From: Aurantiacibacter sp. MUD61
Lineage (GTDB): Bacteria > Pseudomonadota > Alphaproteobacteria > Sphingomonadales > Sphingomonadaceae
Length of the DNA stretch: 64,000 nt
Assembly: GCF_027912455.1 (NCBI RefSeq)
Contig: NZ_CP115446.1
Coordinates: forward strand, 1-64,000
Reading direction: 5' to 3'
The translations under genes were made by a program, and so were the position numbers. The notes under the pieces were generated by a model, which saw only the letters and a list, made by a program, of their open reading frames with translations, was not told where the DNA came from and searched no databases. Positions 9,665 to 16,935 of the stretch are shown here, one piece after another; position 1 is the stretch's first letter; the number at the start of each line of letters is the position of its first letter.

Positions 9665-10309
9665 ATGACTCGCAAAACCACACGCACCCTCCCCGCCCAA
9701 GCCACATCCTACGTTACCGCGCCCGCTGACGAGCCTTTGGCTCAGGATGATCCGCTTCTCCATTTCACCCCCGTCCCGCATGTCGCTCCGCGCAAGAATT
9801 CGATCACGGCGGACCGGCAGCGCAAGTTCATCGCGCATCTGGCGGCCACCGGCATCGTCAAGCAGGCGGCGCGCCATATCGGAGCTTCGCTTGAGGCACT
9901 GTACAAACTGCGCCAGCGGCCGGGGGCGGAGGAGTTTGCGCACGCCTGGGAGGCGGCGGTGGATCGCGGGGTTAGCCGATTAGAGGACTGCGCGCTCGCC
10001 CGGGCGATTGCGGGGGAGGAGCGGATGGTCGTCTCTTCGGGCAAGGTGCTCGGTACCGAAGTGCGTCATAACGAGGCGCTGGTGATGTTCTTCCTGAAGA
10101 ACCGCCGGGCGGATCGGTATGGCAATAATGGCGCGCTGGCGAATGTCGTGCCGGGGCATCCGCTTTACGAACGCATCCGCGAGGAGGTGAAGGCCGAACT
10201 GCGCGCCGAAGCCCGCGCCCGCCGCCCGCAGGTCCTCGCCAGCCTCAATGCGAAGCTCGACAAAATGCGCGAGCGGCGCGAGGCGGCGGAGAAGCTCATT
10301 TCTTCATGA
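9665..10309 (+). CDS. hypothetical protein with HTH-like region
   Basis: Protein of 214 residues from MTRKTTRTLPAQATSY. Residues about 50-85 look like a helix-turn-helix: RQRKFIAHLAATGIVKQAAR followed by HIGASLEALYKLRQRPGAE. This order resembles small terminase subunits and related phage-type DNA-binding proteins, but no terminase operon or other phage gene is nearby. The C-terminal 60 residues are highly charged and helical. The stop codon falls inside the first hairpin of a dispersed repeat element. It may be a domesticated DNA-binding protein. Confidence 0.6.
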   Translation: MTRKTTRTLPAQATSYVTAPADEPLAQDDPLLHFTPVPHVAPRKNSITADRQRKFIAHLAATGIVKQAARHIGASLEALYKLRQRPGAEEFAHAWEAAVDRGVSRLEDCALARAIAGEERMVVSSGKVLGTEVRHNEALVMFFLKNRRADRYGNNGALANVVPGHPLYERIREEVKAELRAEARARRPQVLASLNAKLDKMRERREAAEKLISS

Positions 10310-10583
10310 AGCCGCATCCGCGGCTTCGTCCTCGGTGCTATTCGCTCCGGCGGGGTTGTCCTCGCTTCGCTCGTTCAGCTTCGCTTCCCGTCCGCCTGCG
10401 CGGCACCTGCGGGTCGCGCCGTGCGCTCGGTCGGTCGCTTCGCGCCCGATCCCAGCACAACGGTCAAACGGCGCCGCGGAGCACGCTCGGCGACCAGCCG
10501 AGGGCAAGGCCGAACGGCCGCCCGCAGCGGGCGCGTAGCGTAGCGAAGCGCGTCTAGCGAGGACGAACCTGCGGATGCAGGTT
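10308..10583. repeat. hairpin-bounded intergenic element, copy 1
   Basis: Copy of 276 bases. It is bounded by hairpin GAAGCCGC-ATCC-GCGGCTTC (10308-10327) and hairpin AACCTGC-GGAT-GCAGGTT (10566-10583). Just inside are GTCCTCGGTGCTATTCGCT and the inverse end GCGCGTCTAGCGAGGACG. The core is very GC-rich and shares blocks with the copies at 19566, 30695 and 33637. It fills the gap between two convergent genes and begins within the stop codon of the first. Confidence 0.85.
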
Positions 10584-10600
10584 AATGAAACAAATCATCT

Positions 10601-11854
10601 TTAATCCACCGGCGCAGGCGGCGGGATCATCACGGGCGGCGGAGGCACCACTCCGTCCCACTCCATCGGCTCTGCGCGGGCTTCCATGCCTTCGGTGATT
10701 TCCAGCGTGTAGGCACCGCTCGAACCGCCGAGGCCCTTCGCCCGGATGCGCAGCATGGAGAGCAGCTCCGGATTGTCCGCCAGCAGGCCGAGATCGAGCG
10801 GGAGCATCGAATCGAGCGTGCCCGATCCGTCATCATCCGTCGCCACAATCGCGAAACCGAGCGGAGTTTCGAAACCGACTTCGAGGTAGGGATCGATCTG
10901 GCCGCCGAAATCGGCGTCTTCGCTCTCCACCGCGTTCATGCGGATCGTCACATCGCCATCGCCACTGCGGATCGCGGCCAGCGCGCTTTCGCTCAGCTGG
11001 TAGTCGATGAAGGCGGGGCGCATCGTATCTTCGGAGTAGGAGGAGGCGAGATCGCCGCTCGCGCGGTCGGCAAATCCGATGACCTGCAGCGGCAGCTGGG
11101 CGCTCGCCTCGCGCCGTTCGCGCACGCGCAGGACGAAATCGCCCGTGCTCTCGCCATAGCCGGTGGCGGCGATGGTGTAGGTGCCGTCTTCCTCGAACAC
11201 ATGGGTGATGAGCGAGTTGAGGCCGTTGTAATCGTCATTATAGGCGATCACCTCGCCGCTCGCATCGCGCAGTTCGAGCAGCGGATCGAGCATCTGGTCA
11301 TCGCCTGCAACCAGCGCGATTTCGACCATTTCGCCCGCAAGCCCGGCAATCTCGAACAGGTTCGGCTCGCCTTCGACCCGGCCCGTTTCGCGCGAGCCAT
11401 AGGTCACCGTGCGGGTCTCGACAGGCACGTATTCGCGCGTTTCCAGCCGCAGGTCGAAGCTGCCGCCATAGGTCTCGCCCTCGCTGACCCAGCTGGCATC
11501 GAAGCTGTTGACGGCAATGGAAATGCGGCGGCCAGTGTCCCCGCCGCGCACGCGGACGCGGGAGTTGAGGCCTTCGCCCCCGTCGTCGTCCTCGGCGATC
11601 ATCTCGCCCGTCGCGGTATCGGTCACCGTCACGATCGGATCGAGGTCGGACGTGCTCATCACGTCGATCTGCATCACCGTGCCCGCCGGAACGCTGACTT
11701 CATACACCGCCTCTGCGCTGTCGACGTCGCCCTGGAAGACGCGCACATCGCTCTGCGCGCTGTCGAGATCGCGCGCCTGCGCAAACGCCGTAGCCGGCGC
11801 CATGATCGCTGCTGCGCCGATGAGCAGAGCGGTCTTGTGAAATCCGAATCGCAT
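10601..11854 (-). CDS. secreted protein with pre-peptidase C-terminal-like domains
   Basis: Protein of 417 residues with a signal peptide (about 1-25, cleavage after AFAQA). Two beta-sandwich repeats follow (about 40-140 and 155-250), each with the pattern DPxLxLxDxxGxxxAxDDD and a later GTYTIxAxxYGEStGDFxLRV motif, as in PPC (pre-peptidase C-terminal) domains. A third, diverged repeat covers about 270-400. The tail is proline-rich (VVPPPPVMIPPPAPVD). No protease catalytic motif is visible, so it is probably a surface or periplasmic binding protein. It is a lone gene. Confidence 0.72.
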   Translation of the reverse strand: MRFGFHKTALLIGAAAIMAPATAFAQARDLDSAQSDVRVFQGDVDSAEAVYEVSVPAGTVMQIDVMSTSDLDPIVTVTDTATGEMIAEDDDGGEGLNSRVRVRGGDTGRRISIAVNSFDASWVSEGETYGGSFDLRLETREYVPVETRTVTYGSRETGRVEGEPNLFEIAGLAGEMVEIALVAGDDQMLDPLLELRDASGEVIAYNDDYNGLNSLITHVFEEDGTYTIAATGYGESTGDFVLRVRERREASAQLPLQVIGFADRASGDLASSYSEDTMRPAFIDYQLSESALAAIRSGDGDVTIRMNAVESEDADFGGQIDPYLEVGFETPLGFAIVATDDDGSGTLDSMLPLDLGLLADNPELLSMLRIRAKGLGGSSGAYTLEITEGMEARAEPMEWDGVVPPPPVMIPPPAPVD

Positions 11855-11939
11855 TGAAATTACCCCCGTAGTCTTGTCGTTGCCGCGAAGCCTAACGCCC
11901 GCGCGATTGACTTTCTAGATAACAGTTTCTGAATCGACG

Positions 11940-12464
11940 CTATTCGCGCCATTCATCTGCCAGCAGTCCCCAGAACCACGTGTCGCACCAGCCGATATGC
12001 GTCTTCATCGCATCGCGAAGATGCGCCTCCCGAGTGAAGCCGAGCCGCGCGAGCAAGCGGCTGGACGGTGTATTGCGCGGATCGACATCGGCGAACAGGC
12101 GGTGGAAGCCCTCTGCCCGAAACAGGTGGGTGATCATCGCCGCAAGGCACTCGCTCGCAATCCCCTGCCGCTCATGCCCGGGCACCAAGATATAGCCGAC
12201 CTCCGCCACGGCCTCATGCGGGGACTTTGCCACCATGCGAAACACCGGCGCGCCGCCTTCCTTCGGCTCGGCGATCCAGGTGCGCCCGCCCCATTTGTCG
12301 TCAAAGAGGTAATCCCGCAGCGCCGCCTTGTCGGTGAACGGAGCGCAGGACCAGTACCGCATCTGCGCCTCACTGGAGAAAGCGGGCCAGAATGCGTCCT
12401 CATCCCCTTCGCGCAAAGGGCGGCAGGTGAAGCGTTCGGTCTGCAATGTGGGCACAGTCGACAC
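11940..12464 (-). CDS. GNAT-family N-acetyltransferase (RimJ/RimL-like)
   Basis: Protein of 174 residues. The sequence follows the RimJ/RimL acetyltransferase pattern: LQTERFTCRPLREGDEDAFW at the N-terminus, the acetyl-CoA pyrophosphate-binding region EVGYILVPGHERQGIASECL (about 88-107), then NTPSSRLLARLGFTRE (about 130-145). The start is GTG (12464), preceded by GGAGG. It begins 4 bases after the stop of the CadC-like regulator gene, so the two are co-transcribed. The substrate is unknown; acetylation of a protein N-terminus or small amine is typical for the family. Confidence 0.82.
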   Translation of the reverse strand: MSTVPTLQTERFTCRPLREGDEDAFWPAFSSEAQMRYWSCAPFTDKAALRDYLFDDKWGGRTWIAEPKEGGAPVFRMVAKSPHEAVAEVGYILVPGHERQGIASECLAAMITHLFRAEGFHRLFADVDPRNTPSSRLLARLGFTREAHLRDAMKTHIGWCDTWFWGLLADEWRE

Positions 12465-12468
12465 CTGG

Positions 12469-14415
12469 CTAGTCCTCCTCGTAAGGCTGCACGGGGAAGA
12501 CCGGCAGGCCAGTCGTCAGGCCCTGCTCGCGGCGGTAATCGGCGACGGCCTTGAAGCGGGGAATATCGAAAATCGCGTGGTAACGCGGATCGGCGCGGAT
12601 TTCCTCCTCGGGCGCAAGACGATGGTCGTCAAGGAAAGTCAGGATCACCGATGCCGGCGCATATTCCAGCGTGCGCATTGATATGTCGAAGCCTGCATCG
12701 ATAAAGCCATATTCCCATAACATCAGGACCCAGTGGCTTATCCCGCCGGTGCCGCCGGTGTCGACATAGTCTTGCATGAAGGGGTTTGGATCGCCGCGGA
12801 AAATGTACCGACCATGGGCAATAAGGGATTCCGTGCGCGTCGCTGAGCCCGCCCCGTAGGCGCGGTCATCCTCGTAGAGCTCGGCGATGGAATCGATCGA
12901 TTGGTAGAAGTGGAAGGGCTCACCATCCCGTGACAACGCTTCCCACCATTCCAGCCCGGCTCGCCAGCAGTCTATCCGACAATCGCGCGCGCTCTGGCCG
13001 GCTGCGAGATGATCGCCATTCTCGATCAGGATGCGACGGCGTGCGTTTTCCAATGTTTTGTTGAACGGGTCGGCGGCAATAGCCTGGTCGATATGTTCAA
13101 GCGCCGCCCGACCATTGCCCGCATATCTTTGCGCCAGCGCCGTCAAGCCATGCGCTCTGCCCGATTGCGGATTTTCTTCGAGCAAACTCTCCGCAATCTG
13201 CAAACCGGTCCCGACATCGCCTAATGTGTGCAGGACAGCGAATCCGCGTGCGAGGCGCAGCAGGAAGCTTTGCGGATCGAGAGCCTCGGCACGATCGAGT
13301 GAGCTCTGCAACAGGTCGGAATAATCTTCCGGAGTGATCGAGAAGGAATGGTTGGTGCCGACTGCAAGGATATAGGCGATTCCGGCATGCGCATCGGCGA
13401 ATTCGGGTTCGATGGAGGCGGCAAGCTGGAATTTGCTCAGCGCTGCGGCGGTGTCGTTGAAATTGGTGGGGGAAGACAGCGCGAGACCATCCATGAAGGC
13501 ACGGCGCGCGCGCGGATCGAGATCATCGGGAAGCTTGACCTCTCCCTTTCCGATGGCCTGATAAGCTACGATAATTCCAGCAATCCGGTTGAGCATAACC
13601 GCGCCGAATTCATCGGCATATTGTGGTTCGCCAAGCACTTCGGTGCTCCACACCGCTTGCCCGGTCCTTCCATCGACCAAGCGCAATTGTCCCACCAGCC
13701 GCTCCTCGCCCGCCTGCACGTCGCCTTCAATGAAGTGGTCTACGCCTAGCCGGTCGGCGATCTGGGTTGGATCGAGACCCTGCCCGACCACTGCCGCAGT
13801 AGCCGTATCCGAAGCTAGCTCGATATCGGGCAACTGCGACAAATTGCCGGCTATAGACGCGGCCATCGGCTCTGCGCGGTCGCGCAGGTCGGCCGGTCCG
13901 GTAATGTCGAAAGGCAGGACGGCAATCCGTTGCGGCGCAGCTCCTGCGGACGGCGACTGGCCCCAGCTTCCGAAAGCGCTTGCTAGCCAGAACACACCGG
14001 CGGTCACTAGAACCGCGAGTGCCGCAATGGCGGCCATGTGTAGAGACTTCGAAGAACGCGGCGATGTCGCGGGGGCGGGTTCGGGCTGTGATCCTGAATC
14101 ACTCGAGACGGCATGCTCTGGCGCATCGGGCTGCACCACCTGGTATCCGATGCCGCGAATGGTCTGAAGCAGGGATGCGTCTTCACCCAGTGCCTTGCGC
14201 AGCGCGGCGACATGCACTTGCAGCGCATTCTCTTCCACTGTGACATTGGGCCAGACGGCTTCCATCAGCTCGTCCTTGGTCACGATCTCGCCGGCAGCTT
14301 CGGCAAGGACGGTCAGGATGGCGAGTGCACGTGGCCCCAGATGCACATGCGCACCATCCCGCATCAGCTGGCGATGCGGTTGCAGCACATGCGATCCGAT
14401 CCGGATTTCCTCCAC
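12469..14415 (-). CDS. CadC-like membrane-anchored winged-helix regulator with TPR region
   Basis: Protein of 648 residues. A GTG start at 14415 is preferred since GAGGGGG lies 7 bases upstream; a TTG five codons earlier is possible. Residues 1-95 form an OmpR/PhoB-type winged helix (LGPRALAILTVLAE, NALQVHVAALRKALGED, IRGIGYQV). A linker rich in Ser and Pro leads to one membrane helix (about 126-148). The periplasmic part begins with an IAVLPFDITGP-type domain and continues with tetratricopeptide-like repeats. The layout matches CadC-like one-component regulators that sense outside the cytoplasm. It is transcribed away from urcA-like 14746 and upstream of the GNAT gene. Confidence 0.82.
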   Translation of the reverse strand: MEEIRIGSHVLQPHRQLMRDGAHVHLGPRALAILTVLAEAAGEIVTKDELMEAVWPNVTVEENALQVHVAALRKALGEDASLLQTIRGIGYQVVQPDAPEHAVSSDSGSQPEPAPATSPRSSKSLHMAAIAALAVLVTAGVFWLASAFGSWGQSPSAGAAPQRIAVLPFDITGPADLRDRAEPMAASIAGNLSQLPDIELASDTATAAVVGQGLDPTQIADRLGVDHFIEGDVQAGEERLVGQLRLVDGRTGQAVWSTEVLGEPQYADEFGAVMLNRIAGIIVAYQAIGKGEVKLPDDLDPRARRAFMDGLALSSPTNFNDTAAALSKFQLAASIEPEFADAHAGIAYILAVGTNHSFSITPEDYSDLLQSSLDRAEALDPQSFLLRLARGFAVLHTLGDVGTGLQIAESLLEENPQSGRAHGLTALAQRYAGNGRAALEHIDQAIAADPFNKTLENARRRILIENGDHLAAGQSARDCRIDCWRAGLEWWEALSRDGEPFHFYQSIDSIAELYEDDRAYGAGSATRTESLIAHGRYIFRGDPNPFMQDYVDTGGTGGISHWVLMLWEYGFIDAGFDISMRTLEYAPASVILTFLDDHRLAPEEEIRADPRYHAIFDIPRFKAVADYRREQGLTTGLPVFPVQPYEED

Positions 14416-14745
14416 CTTGCCCCCTCGCAAGCTTCAGCCTTCCAGCCTGACGCTGGAGGCAAGCTTGAACTGTCACAGGCAATGGCCCTTTGGCAAGATG
14501 CGCGCGAGCTCGCACGCCAAATCCGCGAATTCACAAACCTCTGAATTTGCCCAGGAAAAATTCGAACCTTCAGGAAAACAACAGGTTTCAGCGAAGTTTC
14601 ATCCAATTCTCACGCAATCGCCAAGGCACAATCTTGCGCATCCATCCACAACGATCCTCGTCAACGGGACAACACCCGGCAGGGGCAAGCTGAAACCGGC
14701 GATGGAGGCCTTCGGGCCAACGGATTAATCTCGAAAGGATTTGCC
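14416..14745. other. divergent intergenic region, no gene seen
   Basis: This 330-base gap separates the divergent CadC-like and UrcA genes and must hold both promoters. The AAAGGA before 14746 is a good ribosome site for the UrcA gene. No clear promoter pair, terminator or structured RNA was found, and short ORFs in it lack ribosome sites. Confidence 0.5.
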
Positions 14746-15117
14746 ATGACCAAGACTTTGACCACGCTTCTCGCCCTCGGCCTTGCCACCGCCAGCTTTG
14801 CCGCACCGGTGCACGCACAGGATGACAGCCGACCCGATGTCCGTCAGATTGCGGTCGACTTTAGTGATCTCGATATTTCCGATGCAGGCCAGATGCAGGA
14901 GCTGCGCACACGGGTCGACCGTGCGGTGCGCCGGCTGTGCCCGGCCCGCATCGAAGGGCCCGTGCGCACGCTCCCCAACGCCCGCCAATGTCGCAGTGCG
15001 CTGTGGGAGGAAGCCGAAGTGGATCTCGCCAATTTGCAGCAGCGCACGCTGATCGGGCAATTTGCGCGGCAGACAATCCGCATCGGCGGTACCCGCGAGG
15101 AGCGCGATCTCGATTAA
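14746..15117 (+). CDS. UrcA family periplasmic protein
   Basis: Protein of 123 residues with a signal peptide (about 1-25, cleavage near APVHAQ). The mature part shows the UrcA pattern: RQIAVDFSDLDISDAGQMQE, then RVDRAVRRLCP and a second Cys in ARQCRSALWEEA, which may form a disulfide. This small family of unknown function is common in Sphingomonadales and Caulobacterales. It is a single gene, with AAAGGA upstream of the ATG, and faces away from the CadC-like regulator gene. Confidence 0.8.
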   Translation: MTKTLTTLLALGLATASFAAPVHAQDDSRPDVRQIAVDFSDLDISDAGQMQELRTRVDRAVRRLCPARIEGPVRTLPNARQCRSALWEEAEVDLANLQQRTLIGQFARQTIRIGGTREERDLD

Positions 15118-15143
15118 GCCTTCGAGAATCTCGCTTCCGCGTC

Positions 15144-15175
15144 ACCCGGCGGGGCTCAGTCCCACCCCGCCGGGT
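15144..15175. other. perfect stem-loop at the convergent urcA-like/mtfA ends
   Basis: ACCCGGCGGGG (15144-15154) and CCCCGCCGGGT (15165-15175) pair perfectly over 11 bases around a 10-base loop. The hairpin contains the mtfA stop codon and its last codons. Neither side has a U-run, so it is not a standard terminator. It may block exonucleases or act as a bidirectional end. Confidence 0.55.
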
Positions 15176-15968
15176 CAAGCGCGTAGAGCTTTGACAATTG
15201 CTCGTACAAAGCGGGTTCCTGCTGCCGCATGGGCACGGGCTTTTCGAAGAACGTGACCGTTGCCTCCGCGAAAAATTCCTGGTGGTTGGTCGCGCCATAG
15301 GGATCGATCAGCGTGTGCTCGCCGCGATCGAGCCTATCGACATGGCCTTCATAGGCCTCGAGCATGGCCTTCTCCCACCGATCATAGCGCTGGCCTTTGC
15401 GCAAAATGGGGATGCCATTGGTATGGCCCGTCAGCGCGTCGAGCTGGTGCGCGAATTCGTGGATGACGACATTGTGGCCGTCATCGGGATCGAGCCCGCC
15501 GCGCAGCGCGTGATCCCACGAAAGCACGACCGGACCCCGGTCCCAGCTCTCACCCAAGGTGCCCCTGTCATGCTCATGCACCACAAAGCCATCGTGAGTA
15601 CCGCGCCCCGTATCGAAGCCTGTCGGATAGACCAGCACGGTGCGCAGCGTATCGAACCAGACCGGGCTGTTGACCACCAGCAGGCACGCCTGCGCCGCGA
15701 TGGACAGGCGCATTTCATCCTTCAGCTCGAGCCCGCCGCTGCCGTGAAACGTGATCTGGTCGAGGAAGAGGTTGATCTTGCCTTCCAGCGCGGGGCGATG
15801 CTCCTCCGGTAAGCGCCGCAACATCGGCACAAGCCGGTCGATCACCGCGCGCTGCTCGTCGCTGAGCGGCGTAACCAGGAACCGCGCCCGCTTCTTACGC
15901 CGCGCAATGCTGCGATAGACGAGGCCCAGCACGACAAGGGCGATGAGGATGAGGGGCCAGTAGGACAT
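15156..15968 (-). CDS. mtfA: MtfA-type zinc-dependent peptidase
   Basis: Protein of 270 residues, peptidase family M90. In enterobacteria MtfA binds and titrates the glucose repressor Mlc and has aminopeptidase activity. The zinc motif is HEFAH (His170, Glu171, His174) with a downstream Glu in EFFAEA (about 235). An N-terminal membrane helix (about 4-20) is present, which Escherichia coli MtfA lacks. The last codons form part of a perfect hairpin shared with the convergent gene. The role in this organism is not known. Confidence 0.88.
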   Translation of the reverse strand: MSYWPLILIALVVLGLVYRSIARRKKRARFLVTPLSDEQRAVIDRLVPMLRRLPEEHRPALEGKINLFLDQITFHGSGGLELKDEMRLSIAAQACLLVVNSPVWFDTLRTVLVYPTGFDTGRGTHDGFVVHEHDRGTLGESWDRGPVVLSWDHALRGGLDPDDGHNVVIHEFAHQLDALTGHTNGIPILRKGQRYDRWEKAMLEAYEGHVDRLDRGEHTLIDPYGATNHQEFFAEATVTFFEKPVPMRQQEPALYEQLSKLYALDPAGWD

Positions 15969-16034
15969 GTTGTGATCCTACAAGTAAGAAGTGCGCGCGA
16001 ACCGGACAAGCATTGCGCATTCTGAAAGCGATGG

Positions 16035-16823
16035 TCAGCCCACCAGGAACGCCACCAGCGCTCTCACCTTTTTCTGCCGCCACTGCGGGCGCGGGGCGAC
16101 GAGCCAGTAGGCCTGGCGGCAGTCTGCGGGTTCGCCGACCAGTTCGAGGCGGCCATCGGCGATGCATTCGTCCACCAGCGGCAGGGGGAGATAGGCATGC
16201 CCAATTCCGGCAAGTGCCGAGGAGAGGACTTGCCCGGCATTGCCGACCGAGAGAACCACGTCCGATCCTTCGGGTGCGGGATAGGTGGGCCAGCTGATCC
16301 AGCTGTCGGGCGCGGCGGGAGCTTTCACTTCCACCTTGCAGCCATCGACGAGCTGCACACCTTCCAGATCGCCTGGGCCATCGACCAGCCGGATGGCGAT
16401 ATCGAGGTTGCTCTCGGTGAAATCCGCGTTTTCATCCGATGTCAGCACGATGGTAATATCCGGATTTTCGCGGCGGAATTCGGCGAGCCTTGGTGCGAGC
16501 CATTGGGCGTAGAATTCGCGCGGCGCGGCGATCGAATATTTGCTGCTCGCCTGGCCGGCCTGCATCGCCTGCACGCTTTCCTCGAACTTCAGGAAGCCGT
16601 CGCGCAGCGAATCGAGCCCGGCGGAGGCTTCGTCCGTCAGCTCCAGCCCCTTGGATGTGCGGCGGAAGAGGACCACGCCCAGCACATCTTCCAGCGCGCG
16701 GATCTGCTGGCCGACAGCGGCGGGCGTCACCGCCAGCTCGTCTGCCGCGCGGGTGAAGCTCAGATGCCGGGCGGCGGCATCGAATACGCGCAGGGCGTTC
16801 AGGGGAAGGTGCGTGCGTTTCAT
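16035..16823 (-). CDS. LysR-family regulator, GcvA-like
   Basis: Protein of 262 residues from MKRTHLPLNALRVFDAAARH at 16823. The winged helix is at about 5-65 (LSFTRAADELAVTPAAVGQQ, LEDVLGVVLFRR). The substrate-binding domain follows, shorter than the usual 300 residues. The first residues (LPLNALRVFDAAARHLSFT) match the GcvA subgroup. It is transcribed away from the M14 peptidase gene at 16936 with a 112-base gap, so it may control that gene; this is a positional inference. Confidence 0.85.
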   Translation of the reverse strand: MKRTHLPLNALRVFDAAARHLSFTRAADELAVTPAAVGQQIRALEDVLGVVLFRRTSKGLELTDEASAGLDSLRDGFLKFEESVQAMQAGQASSKYSIAAPREFYAQWLAPRLAEFRRENPDITIVLTSDENADFTESNLDIAIRLVDGPGDLEGVQLVDGCKVEVKAPAAPDSWISWPTYPAPEGSDVVLSVGNAGQVLSSALAGIGHAYLPLPLVDECIADGRLELVGEPADCRQAYWLVAPRPQWRQKKVRALVAFLVG

Positions 16824-16935
16824 CTGTGTTTCCAAGGCGGGGCTTTATGGAGGTTGGCGCGCTGCGGCAAGATGCTTGACCGCGCGGGGGCAAGTGCGCA
16901 GACCTTTGTCAAATTTCCCTCCGTCGGAGAATCGC

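Noticed and set aside
10308..10583. Coding potential or CRISPR array in the GC-rich intergenic elements
   Set aside because: Frames in the four copies are not conserved, and there are no regularly spaced direct repeats as in CRISPR.
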